From Terrabacter sp. Root181 (lineage in GTDB: Bacteria; Actinomycetota; Actinomycetes; Actinomycetales; Dermatophilaceae): a stretch of DNA of 64,000 nt. Positions 1 to 7,772 of this stretch are shown in pieces. How positions within the stretch are numbered: the stretch's first letter is position 1; every line of letters begins with the position of its first letter. Location: contig NZ_LMHU01000005.1 of assembly GCF_001428505.1 (NCBI RefSeq), positions 124,001-188,000 on the forward strand. Direction: 5' to 3'. The notes below the pieces were generated by a model. That model was not told the DNA's origin and did no database searches. It worked only from the letters and a program-made list of their open reading frames with translations. A program made the position numbers and the translations under genes.

Positions 1-903
1 CCGCAGCTCCCAGCCGAGCTCGGCCTTCGCCTTGGCGTTCGACGACCCGCGTGCGGCGGTCATGAGGTTGACGCCGTGCCGTCCGATGAGCGGCCGCGCC
101 AGCCAGACGGGGATCCGCCGCGGCGGCTTGGCTCCGAGCGCCTCGGCCAGTGCGGGGAGCCACTCCGCGACGGGAGCCGGCTCGTCGTCGACGATGTTGT
201 AGAGGCCGGGACGGCCCCGCTCGACCGCGGCCACGGTGGCCGAGGCGGCGTCCACGACGTGCACGAAGCCCCACTGCCCCTCGCCACGACCGACGATGGG
301 GAGCTTGCGCTTCAGGACGATGTCGATGAGCCCCTCCTCCCCACGGGCGACGCCGGTGCCCGGCCCGTAGAGCCCGCCGTAGCGCAGCACGAGCCCGTCG
401 AGGTCGGTCGCCCCGCCCACCGCCTCCTCCACGTGGCGGATCGCCGCGAGTGTCTCGACGGCCTCGGGCGCCGGGTCCGGGTCGAGGCCGGCCTGCTCGT
501 CGGCGAGCGGCCCGTCCACCCGGGCATTGGTCCAGCCGGTGAAGCTCTGGGCGACCACCCGTCCGACGCCGTGCTCGCGCGCGGCCTCGAGGAGGTGGTC
601 GGTCCCCTCGGTGCGCAGCCGGTTCGTCACGGCGAAGTCGCGGTCGAAGTGCTTGGGGTCGATGCCTCCGCCGAGCGAGGTCAGCTGGTGCACGATGACG
701 TCGGGCTTGGCCTGCTCGACCGCGGCCAGCACCGAGTCACGGTCGAGGCCGTCCATCCGCAGCGGGGCGACGCCCCGTGCCTCTAGGGTGGCGAACTGTG
801 CTTCGTGGCGGGTCGTGCCGACGACCGTGTGGCCGGCCTCGACGAGCTGCGGCCCGAGCGTCGTGCCGATCGCTCCGGTGGCGCCGCACAGAAGTACGCG
901 CAT
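1..903 (-). CDS. NAD(P)-dependent epimerase/dehydratase-like protein (3' end outside window)
   Basis: The frame is open for 301 codons from ATG at 903 to the window edge, so the C terminus is missing. The N terminus MRVLLCGATGAIGTTL is a Rossmann GxxGxxG dinucleotide-binding loop, followed by an extended-SDR-like body (LTSLGGGI, an LRYGGLYGPG segment where the family carries YxxxK or LRYGxVYGPG elements, and YNIVDDEP). These are sugar-nucleotide epimerase-superfamily features; the substrate is unknown. It is divergent from an ECF41 sigma gene, and the spacer carries a consensus ECF41 promoter reading into this gene. ECF41 factors are known to control neighbouring oxidoreductase, epimerase or carboxymuconolactone decarboxylase genes, so it is probably the sigma factor's target. 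Confidence 0.85.
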   Translation of the reverse strand, partial: MRVLLCGATGAIGTTLGPQLVEAGHTVVGTTRHEAQFATLEARGVAPLRMDGLDRDSVLAAVEQAKPDVIVHQLTSLGGGIDPKHFDRDFAVTNRLRTEGTDHLLEAAREHGVGRVVAQSFTGWTNARVDGPLADEQAGLDPDPAPEAVETLAAIRHVEEAVGGATDLDGLVLRYGGLYGPGTGVARGEEGLIDIVLKRKLPIVGRGEGQWGFVHVVDAASATVAAVERGRPGLYNIVDDEPAPVAEWLPALAEALGAKPPRRIPVWLARPLIGRHGVNLMTAARGSSNAKAKAELGWELR

Positions 904-950
904 GGTCCTGCTCCTGTCCTGGGAAGGTGTTTCCTGCTGTTGCCCCCTCC

Positions 951-977
951 GACGAGGCAGCCGGTCCGGTTGTGACA
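951..977 (-). promoter_or_regulatory. ECF41-type promoter driving the epimerase-like gene
   Basis: Read on the minus strand, positions 977-971 are TGTCACA and 954-951 are CGTC, separated by exactly 16 bases. This is the promoter signature established for ECF41 sigma factors (TGTCACA, 16 bases, CGTC). It lies about 48 bases upstream of the ATG at 903, and the divergent gene encodes an ECF41 protein. The match was found by eye. Confidence 0.85.
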
Positions 978-1021
978 GCCCCGCACCGCCACGGGCCCTC
1001 CGGCGGTGGAATCCTTGGCAG

Positions 1022-1942
1022 GTGACCGACCTGGCCCAAGCGCACGACGACCTGCGGCCGCTGATGTTCTCCATCGCGTACCGGATGCTCGGGAGCGTCG
1101 CGGAGGCGGAGGACGTCGTGCAGGACGCCTTCCTCAAGATGCACCGCGCCCTCGCCGAGGGCACCGAGCTCGACTCGCCCGACGCGTACGCGACGACGGT
1201 GACGACGCGCCTCGCCATCGACACGCTCCGCTCCGCCCGGGTGCGCCGCGAGGAGTACGTCGGGCCCTGGCTGCCGGAGCCGCTCGTCCCCGAGCGCGCG
1301 CCCGACCCCGCGTCCCGGTTCGAGCTCGAGGACTCCGTGTCCGTGGCGATGCTCGTGCTGATGGAGTCGCTGTCGCCCGTGGAGCGGGCTGTCTTCATCC
1401 TCCGCGAGACCCTCGGCTACGACTACGCCGAGATCGCGGCCGTCGTCGGCCAGTCGGAGGCCACCTGCCGCCAGCACTTCTCGCGCGCCCACAAACGTCT
1501 CGGCGCCGGCCCGCGGTTCGAGGCGTCGCAGGAGCGACGTGACGAGCTCGCGGCCGCCTTCCTCGGGGCCGTCCAGGGCGGCGGGCTCGAGGACCTCGAG
1601 CAGCTGCTCGCGGACGACGTCGTCTTCTACGGCGACGGCGGGGGCAAGGCCCCGGCCATCCGCACACCGATGCACGGCTCGGTCGCCGTCGCCCGGTTCC
1701 TGCTCGGCCTGGTCCGCCGCGGCGGCCCGGCGGGCGTGTCCCTCCAGCCCGCCCATGCGAACGGTGGCCCGGCAGCGCTGACCATCGGCCCCGACGGCGC
1801 GCTGCTCGGGGTCCTCACCATCGAGGTCGCCGACGGACGGATCATCGCGCTGCACAACCAGATCAACCCCGACAAGCTCCAGCACCTCGGTCGCGTCGGC
1901 GACCTGAACGCCCTGATGCGCGAGGGGACGACGCCCGCCTGA
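1022..1942 (+). CDS. ECF41-family RNA polymerase sigma factor with fused SnoaL-like regulatory domain
   Basis: GTG start at 1022 gives 306 residues. Residues about 10-75 are sigma region 2 (MFSIAYRMLGS, AEDVVQDAF); about 110-170 are region 4 (LSPVERAVFILRE, YAEIAAVVGQSEATCRQHFSRA). The linker contains WLPEPL and the C-terminal SnoaL/NTF2-like domain ends with NPDKL; these two motifs are diagnostic of ECF41 (SigJ-like) factors, in which the extension replaces a separate anti-sigma factor and tunes activity. An in-frame extension upstream to 527 runs antisense through the epimerase gene and is rejected. It presumably activates the divergent gene from the promoter at 951-977. Confidence 0.93.
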   Translation: MTDLAQAHDDLRPLMFSIAYRMLGSVAEAEDVVQDAFLKMHRALAEGTELDSPDAYATTVTTRLAIDTLRSARVRREEYVGPWLPEPLVPERAPDPASRFELEDSVSVAMLVLMESLSPVERAVFILRETLGYDYAEIAAVVGQSEATCRQHFSRAHKRLGAGPRFEASQERRDELAAAFLGAVQGGGLEDLEQLLADDVVFYGDGGGKAPAIRTPMHGSVAVARFLLGLVRRGGPAGVSLQPAHANGGPAALTIGPDGALLGVLTIEVADGRIIALHNQINPDKLQHLGRVGDLNALMREGTTPA

Positions 1943-2007
1943 CGGCGCCGGATCACACGGGCGTGCGGACCGTGCGGCCCGGCTCCTGGCGGCGCCGGCC
2001 TCCGCTG

Positions 2008-2508
2008 TCAGGGACGCGGGCGCCAGCGCTTCCAGACGGCGGTGGCCTGCGCGCGCACCTTGCCGTCGAAGCGGAGCTCCACCTCGACCCTCATCTGCGG
2101 CTCGTCCGACTCGACGACGGTGCCGAAGAGCTCGACCTGGTCGTGCAACGGCGCCGGACGCAGGTAGCGCACGTCGAGCCCGGCCGTGACGTAGGAGAGG
2201 TCGGCCCCCGGCAGCGGCGGCCAGCCCCGGCGCTGGGCCTCGAGCATGACGGCGGCCGCGCTGTGGCAGTCGAGGACCGTGCCGATGATGCCGCCGTTGA
2301 GGTAGCCGAGCCCGTTGTCGTGCTCGGGCCACGGCATGAACGCCGCGACGACGCCCTCACCCGCGCCGTCGCCGACCGGGTAGCTCTTGAGCTGCAGGCC
2401 CTTCGTGTTGCCCGGCCCGCAGCCGAAGCACGGGAGGTTCGGGTAGAGCCGCTCCTGGATGCTGAGCGCGGCGGTGTCTGCATCGGCGGCGACGTCGGTG
2501 TCCGGCAT
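2008..2508 (-). CDS. PaaI-family hotdog-fold thioesterase
   Basis: 166 residues. After a short N terminus come LPCFGCGPGNTKGLQL, then LNGGIIGTVLDCHSAAAV (the helix and catalytic-region signature of PaaI/YbgC-like hotdog thioesterases), a sheet with YLRPAPLHDQVELFGTV and a basic C terminus. The cysteine-rich CFGCG start is common in actinobacterial members. It probably hydrolyses an acyl-CoA; the substrate is unknown. It is divergent from the FadR-like regulator, and the 84-base spacer holds an inverted repeat (2537-2551), so it may be co-regulated. Confidence 0.85.
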   Translation of the reverse strand: MPDTDVAADADTAALSIQERLYPNLPCFGCGPGNTKGLQLKSYPVGDGAGEGVVAAFMPWPEHDNGLGYLNGGIIGTVLDCHSAAAVMLEAQRRGWPPLPGADLSYVTAGLDVRYLRPAPLHDQVELFGTVVESDEPQMRVEVELRFDGKVRAQATAVWKRWRPRP

Positions 2509-2536
2509 GCGCCCAACCTACAAGCGAGCCCGTGGC

Positions 2537-2551
2537 ACCAAATTGGTCCAA
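2537..2551. promoter_or_regulatory. Probable GntR/FadR-type operator between divergent genes
   Basis: Two overlapping odd-centred inverted repeats lie in the divergent spacer: ACCAAATTGGT at 2537-2547 and TTGGTCCAA at 2543-2551. TTGG/CCAA half-sites resemble operators of FadR-subfamily GntR regulators, and such a regulator starts 41 bases downstream. Autoregulation and control of the thioesterase are inferred. Confidence 0.5.
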
Positions 2552-2592
2552 CCTCTTGATGAGTTGATGTCTCCGGTGTCATCCTCGTCCCC

Positions 2593-3330
2593 ATGAGTCA
2601 GAGTGGGTTCACCCCGGTCGCGCGTCGGTCGGTGTCCGACGAGGTCTTCGCCGAGCTGCGCGACGCCGTGCTCACGGGCCGCTTCCAGCCCGGCGACGCG
2701 CTGCCGCCCGAGCGCGAGCTCGCCGCCTCCTTCGCCGTCAACCGGCACGCGGTGCGCGAGGCCCTCCAGCGGCTCCAGGTCGCCGGCTTCGTCCGCGTCG
2801 TCCACGGCGGCGGCACCACGGTGCTCGACGTGCGCAGCAGCGCCGGCCTCGACCTGCTCGCCCACCTCGCCCGCTCGGGCGAGGGGCTCGACCCGATGAT
2901 CCTGCGCGACGGGCTCGAGATGCGCCGCTGCATCGGCATCGAGGCGGCCCGCATCGCGGCCTCCCGCGCGACGGACGAGGCGCGGGCGCGCGTGGTGGCG
3001 GCAGCGGCGGCATACGGCTGTCCCGACATCGACGACGCCGACCGCGACTTCTGGCTCGCCGTCGTCGAGGCGAGCGGCAACCTCACCTTCCGGCTCGCGC
3101 TCAACTCGCTCGTCCACGCCATCGACGGCAGCCCCGAGGTCATGGACGCGCTGCTCGCCGCCGACCGCGCCGACCTGCTCCCGCACGCGCCGCTCGCCGC
3201 CGCCATCGCCGCCGGTGACGCCGCCGGTGCCGCGCGGCTCGCCGACACGATCCTCACCCAGGCCGTCGACGTGTGGGCCTCGCTCACCGACGACGGACGC
3301 ACGCTCGGCCCGATGACCAAGGGGGCGTGA
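2593..3330 (+). CDS. GntR-family transcriptional regulator, FadR/FCD type
   Basis: 245 residues. Residues about 12-75 form a winged helix (EVFAELRDAVLTGRFQPGD, PPERELAASFAVNRHAVREAL, LQVAGFVRVVHGGGTTV); the rest is an all-helical FCD-like ligand-binding domain with LRDGLEMRRCIGIEAARIA. It binds DNA as a dimer in this family; the effector may be a lipid or organic acid but cannot be read from sequence. Its stop overlaps the start of the next gene by one base (TGATG), so the two are co-transcribed. Confidence 0.9.
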   Translation: MSQSGFTPVARRSVSDEVFAELRDAVLTGRFQPGDALPPERELAASFAVNRHAVREALQRLQVAGFVRVVHGGGTTVLDVRSSAGLDLLAHLARSGEGLDPMILRDGLEMRRCIGIEAARIAASRATDEARARVVAAAAAYGCPDIDDADRDFWLAVVEASGNLTFRLALNSLVHAIDGSPEVMDALLAADRADLLPHAPLAAAIAAGDAAGAARLADTILTQAVDVWASLTDDGRTLGPMTKGA

Positions 3331-4157
3331 TGGTCGACATCATCCTCACGGCGATCCCCTTCTTCATCGCCTTCATCGTCATCGAGGTGCTCTCGCTGTG
3401 GCTGGCGCCCGACGACGACGAGGTGGGCTACGAGGTCCGCGACACCGTCACCAGCCTGACCATGGGCATCGGGAGCGTCGGCGTCGGCATCGTCTACAAG
3501 GCAGCCCAGCTCGTCGTCTACGCCGCGTTGTATGCCGTGACGCCGCTCCGCCTCGACACCTCGCTCTGGTGGGTGTGGGTCGTCATCTTCTTCGCCGAGG
3601 ACCTCGCGTACTACTGGTACCACCGCGCCCACCACGAGGTGCGCATCCTCTGGGCGAGCCACGTCGTGCACCACTCGAGCCAGCGCTACAACTTCTCGAC
3701 GGCGCTGCGCCAGACGTGGACGCCCTTCGGGGGCATCCCGTTCTGGGCGCCGCTGGCGCTCCTCGGCGTGCCGGTCTGGGCGATCTTCCTCCAGCAGTCG
3801 ATCTCGCTGCTCTACCAGTTCTTCCTCCACACCGAACGCGTCGGGAAGCTCTGGCGCCCAGTGGAACTCGTCATGAATACGCCCTCGCACCACCGCGTGC
3901 ACCACGGCATGAACAACGCCTACCTCGACCGCAACTACGGCGGCATCCTCGTCATCTGGGACCGCCTCTTCCGCTCGTTCGAGCCCGAGGGCGAGCGGGT
4001 CGTCTACGGCCTGACGAAGCAGCTGCGCACCTACAACCCGCTCGTCGTCGCCACCCACGAGTACGCGTCGATCTGGGCCGATGTGCGCGCCGCCCGCCGG
4101 TGGCGCGACCGCTGGGGCTTCGTCTTCCGCGGCCCCGGCTGGCAGCCCCGCACCTGA
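3330..4157 (+). CDS. Sterol desaturase / fatty acid hydroxylase superfamily membrane protein
   Basis: 275 residues with several membrane segments (about 2-25, 45-70, 85-105, 140-165). The histidine clusters that bind a di-iron centre in this superfamily are present: YYWYHRAHHE, HVVHHSSQRYN and HHRVHHGMN. The enzyme is expected to hydroxylate or desaturate a lipid at the membrane using O2; the exact lipid is unknown. The ATG overlaps the stop of the upstream FadR-like regulator, which suggests local lipid-responsive control. Confidence 0.88.
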   Translation: MVDIILTAIPFFIAFIVIEVLSLWLAPDDDEVGYEVRDTVTSLTMGIGSVGVGIVYKAAQLVVYAALYAVTPLRLDTSLWWVWVVIFFAEDLAYYWYHRAHHEVRILWASHVVHHSSQRYNFSTALRQTWTPFGGIPFWAPLALLGVPVWAIFLQQSISLLYQFFLHTERVGKLWRPVELVMNTPSHHRVHHGMNNAYLDRNYGGILVIWDRLFRSFEPEGERVVYGLTKQLRTYNPLVVATHEYASIWADVRAARRWRDRWGFVFRGPGWQPRT

Positions 4158-4267
4158 CCGAGCCGACGGCGGCGGCAGGCGCGGGGCCGCCACGGGCGGA
4201 CGGGCTGCGCTGGCCGTCGCGGGTCGAGGGAGGCGACACTGGAGGTCCCCGAGCGAGGAGGACCATC

Positions 4268-4837
4268 GTGAGCACGTACCAGGTCGGCTACTTCGTGGGC
4301 AGCCTGTCATCGACCTCGATCAACCGGACGCTGAGCCAGGCGTTGATCCGGCTCGCGCCGTCGGACCTCGAGTTCACGGAGATCCCGATCGGCAACCTGC
4401 CGCTCTACAGCCCGGACTTCGACAGCGACTACCCCGCCGAGGCCACGGCCCTCAAGGAGGCCATCGCCGCCTCGAGCGCCGTCCTCTTCGTGACGCCCGA
4501 GTACAACCGCTCGATCCCCGGCGCCCTGAAGAACGCCATCGACTGGGCGTCACGCCCCTGGGGCCAGAACTCCTTCAACCACGTGCCGGCCGCCGTCATC
4601 GGGGCCTCTCCCGGCCAGATCGGCACGGCGCTCGCCCAGCAGAGCCTGCGTGGCGTGCTGAGCTTCTGCAACGCCCGCCAGATGACCGCGCCCGAGGCCT
4701 ACCTCAGGCTCGCGCCGGGGGCGATCACCGACGACGGCGACGTCACCGACGAGTCGATGAGGACGTTCCTCACCGACTTCATGCGGGAGTTCCGCGACCA
4801 CGTCGAACGCGTCCTCGCGGTGCTGCCCCGCTCCTGA
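4268..4837 (+). CDS. NADPH-dependent FMN reductase family protein
   Basis: GTG start with AGGAGG about 10 bases upstream; 189 residues. The flavodoxin-like fold is shown by VGSLSSTSINRTL (phosphate-binding loop), PLYSPDFD, and the conserved VTPEYNRSIPGALKNAIDWASRP flavin-binding stretch given here in two parts: TPEYNRSIPGALKNAID then WASRP. Members reduce flavin, quinones or azo compounds with NAD(P)H in the cytoplasm. The gap of 110 bases and own ribosome site suggest an independent unit. Confidence 0.9.
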   Translation: MSTYQVGYFVGSLSSTSINRTLSQALIRLAPSDLEFTEIPIGNLPLYSPDFDSDYPAEATALKEAIAASSAVLFVTPEYNRSIPGALKNAIDWASRPWGQNSFNHVPAAVIGASPGQIGTALAQQSLRGVLSFCNARQMTAPEAYLRLAPGAITDDGDVTDESMRTFLTDFMREFRDHVERVLAVLPRS

Positions 4838-4839
4838 GC

Positions 4840-4870
4840 CCCGTTCCCGGCCGGGGCCCGTTCCCGGCCG
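4840..4870 (+). repeat. Short direct repeat downstream of the FMN reductase gene
   Basis: The 14-mer CCCGTTCCCGGCCG occurs at 4840-4853 and again at 4857-4870, each copy containing a self-complementary CCCGGCCGGG-like core. It immediately follows the stop codon and may act as a transcript end. No gene was seen in the 194-base interval before the next gene. Confidence 0.5.
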
Positions 4871-5031
4871 CGGCCCGTGCGGACCGCACGCGCGCCCGGT
4901 GGCACCCGGCGGCATACGGCCTCGGGTCCGTCGGGCGAAGCGGCCCACGCGGCCGGTGCGGCGGGTTACCGTGGCCAGACCTCGGGGAAAGTGCCGCGCC
5001 ATGAGCGCGCCCGCCCTCGAAAGGTCACTCC

Positions 5032-5826
5032 ATGAAGAAGATCTGGTTCGCGCTCGTCGCGGCCCTCGCCCTCGTGCTCGGCGCCTCGGCCCCGGCCGGC
5101 GCCGTCACCGACGGGACGCTCGACGGCAACGGCCACCCGTACGTCGGGCTCATGGTCGCCCAGGACGCCGCCGGCAACCCGCTGTGGCGCTGCTCCGGCA
5201 CCCTCCTCAGCTCGACGGTCTTCCTCACGGCGGGCCACTGCACCGAGGCGCCCGCCGCCCACGTCGAGATCTGGTTCCAGGCCGACGTCGAGAACGGCCG
5301 TCCCGGCAACGGCTACCCGAACACGGGCCAGGTCGGCGGCACGCCGCACACCATCCCGTCCTACGACCCCGACGCGTTCTTCCTCCACGACGCCGGAGTC
5401 GTCGTCCTCGACACGCCGATGGCCATGCCGGCCTACGGCGCCCTCCCCACGGCGAACCAGCTCGACGCCCTCAAGCCGCGCCGGTCGACGACGTTCACGT
5501 CGGTCGGCTACGGCCTGCAGAAGGCCTTCCCCGACGCCGCCGCGTCGAAGGAGCTGGCGCTGCGCATCCGGATGGTCGCACACCCGCACCTGCTCCAGAT
5601 CAACACCGGCTTCACCGGACCCCAGTCGCTGCTGCTGTCGAACAACGCCAACACCGGAGGCACGTGCTTCGGTGACTCCGGCGGCCCGAACTTCCTCGGC
5701 GACAGCAACGTCGTCGCAGGCGTGACCTCGTTCGGCATCAACTCGACGTGCGGCGGCACCGGCGGCGTCTTCCGCGTCGACCGTCCCGACGTCCTCGAGT
5801 TCGTCCAGGGCTACCTCGGCGACTGA
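5032..5826 (+). CDS. Secreted trypsin-like serine protease (S1 family)
   Basis: 264 residues. A classical signal peptide (MKKIWFALVAALALVLG, cleavage near PAGA-V) is followed by a chymotrypsin-like domain. The catalytic triad is visible: His in FLTAGHC, Asp in HDAGVVVLD, and Ser in CFGDSGGPNF; substrate-binding TSFGINSTCGG follows. The prosegment is very short or absent. It is exported and probably digests extracellular protein. The ATG at 5032 is preceded by an AAGG ribosome site. Confidence 0.92.
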   Translation: MKKIWFALVAALALVLGASAPAGAVTDGTLDGNGHPYVGLMVAQDAAGNPLWRCSGTLLSSTVFLTAGHCTEAPAAHVEIWFQADVENGRPGNGYPNTGQVGGTPHTIPSYDPDAFFLHDAGVVVLDTPMAMPAYGALPTANQLDALKPRRSTTFTSVGYGLQKAFPDAAASKELALRIRMVAHPHLLQINTGFTGPQSLLLSNNANTGGTCFGDSGGPNFLGDSNVVAGVTSFGINSTCGGTGGVFRVDRPDVLEFVQGYLGD

Positions 5827-5885
5827 GGTCCCCAGGTGGGCGACCGCTGCTGCGGAACCACCTGCGTATGCCGTGACGCCGGCTT

Positions 5886-5926
5886 CGCTCGGAAGCTGCT
5901 CCGTTCTCGGGAGCAGCTTCCGAGCG
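5886..5926. terminator. 17-bp perfect hairpin between convergent genes
   Basis: Arms 5886-5902 and 5910-5926 are perfectly complementary with a 7-base loop. It sits between the convergent protease and aldo/keto reductase genes. There is no U-tract, as usual in high-G+C actinobacteria; it probably ends transcription from both sides. Confidence 0.8.
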
Positions 5927-6037
5927 CGCATGGCGCGTCGGCCTACGACAGTGCTGCACGTGGTGCAGCAGTGACGTAGCGGTCGGTGGCGGGACCGCGG
6001 CGACCCGCGGTCCCGGCCACACGGCATACGCCGTCGG

Positions 6038-7081
6038 TCAGTGCGTGCTCGACGTCTTCCAGAGGTTGATGCCGCCCTCGACCGCGTGCTGGTCGATCCG
6101 GTCGAGCTCCTCGGTGCTGAAGTCGAGGTTGTCGAGCGAGCCGAGGCTGTCCTCGAGCTGGGCGACCGACGAGGCGCCGATGAGCACCGACGTGACGCGC
6201 TGGTCCCGCAGGATCCACGCGAGCGCCATCTGGGCGAGCGACTGACCGCGCGCCTGCGCCATCTCGTTGAGGGCACGGATGTGCGTGAGGTTCTGCTCGG
6301 TCAGCAGGTCGGTCGAGAGCGACTTGTCCTGCGAGGCGCGCGAGCCCGCGGGGACCCCGTTGAGGTACTTGTCGGTGAGCATCCCCTGCGCGAGCGGGCT
6401 GAAGGCGATGCAGCCGACGCCCTCCTCGCCGAGCACGTCGAGCAGGTCCTCCTCGACCCAGCGGTTGAGCATCGAGTAGCTCGGCTGGTGGATGAGCAGC
6501 GGCGTGCCCATGGCGCGCAGGATCTCGACGGCCTCCTTGGTGCGGGGACCCGAGTAGGAGGAGATGCCGGCATACAGCGCCTTGCCCTGGCGGACGGCCG
6601 TGTCGAGCGCGCCCATCGTCTCCTCGAGCGGCGTCGTCTCGTCGAAACGGTGGGAGTAGAAGATGTCGACGTAGTCGACGCCCATCCGCGCCAGCGACTG
6701 GTCGAGCGAGGACAGGACGTACTTGCGGTTGCCGCCGCCCTGGCCGTACGGGCCCGGCCACATGTCGTATCCGGCCTTCGTCGACAGGATCAGCTCGTCG
6801 CGGTAGCGCTTGAAGTCCTGCGCGTAGATCGCGCCGAAGTTGCGTTCGGCACTGCCGTAGGGCGGCCCGTAGTTGTTGGCGAGGTCGAAGTGCGTGACGC
6901 CGAGGTCGAAGGCGCGACGGAGCGTCGCGCGCTGGCGGTCGAGGGGGACGTCGTCGCCGAAGTTGTGCCACATCCCGAGCGAGACGGCCGGCAGGTCGAG
7001 CCCCGAACGGCCCGTGCGGCGGTAGGTCATCGAGTCGTAGCGGCTGCGGAGGGCCTGGTAGTCGTCGGCGTGAAGAGTCAT
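6038..7081 (-). CDS. mgrA: Aldo/keto reductase, YghZ/MgrA-like
   Basis: 347 residues, the usual length for the family. The (alpha/beta)8 catalytic tetrad is present: Asp and Tyr in FDLANNYGPPYGSAE, Lys in LSTKAGYDMWPGPYG, His in DYVDIFYSHRFD. The LSTKAGYDMWPGPYG and GGNRKYVLSSLDQSL segments are characteristic of E. coli YghZ (L-glyceraldehyde 3-phosphate reductase), which reduces aldehydes such as methylglyoxal or L-GAP with NADPH. The symbol is by similarity of these motifs and is tentative. Confidence 0.85.
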   Translation of the reverse strand: MTLHADDYQALRSRYDSMTYRRTGRSGLDLPAVSLGMWHNFGDDVPLDRQRATLRRAFDLGVTHFDLANNYGPPYGSAERNFGAIYAQDFKRYRDELILSTKAGYDMWPGPYGQGGGNRKYVLSSLDQSLARMGVDYVDIFYSHRFDETTPLEETMGALDTAVRQGKALYAGISSYSGPRTKEAVEILRAMGTPLLIHQPSYSMLNRWVEEDLLDVLGEEGVGCIAFSPLAQGMLTDKYLNGVPAGSRASQDKSLSTDLLTEQNLTHIRALNEMAQARGQSLAQMALAWILRDQRVTSVLIGASSVAQLEDSLGSLDNLDFSTEELDRIDQHAVEGGINLWKTSSTH

Positions 7082-7289
7082 GCCGACAGTCTCGTCCGTG
7101 GCCCGCGCGACGCCAAAGTGGCGCCCGTCGCGGCGCCCTTCGTCGAGCCCTTCGGGGGACCCCGCTGGGGATCGGCTGCGGGATGTTGAGGGTTCTCCCG
7201 GTTGCCCTTGTGAAGTAGTTGAACCCGAGTAAGACTCAGCCTGGGGAAGTCAACGATGTCAACTGCAGCGTGGCAGGAGGACCGACAGC

Positions 7290-7768
<479 letters not shown>

Positions 7769-7772
<4 letters not shown>

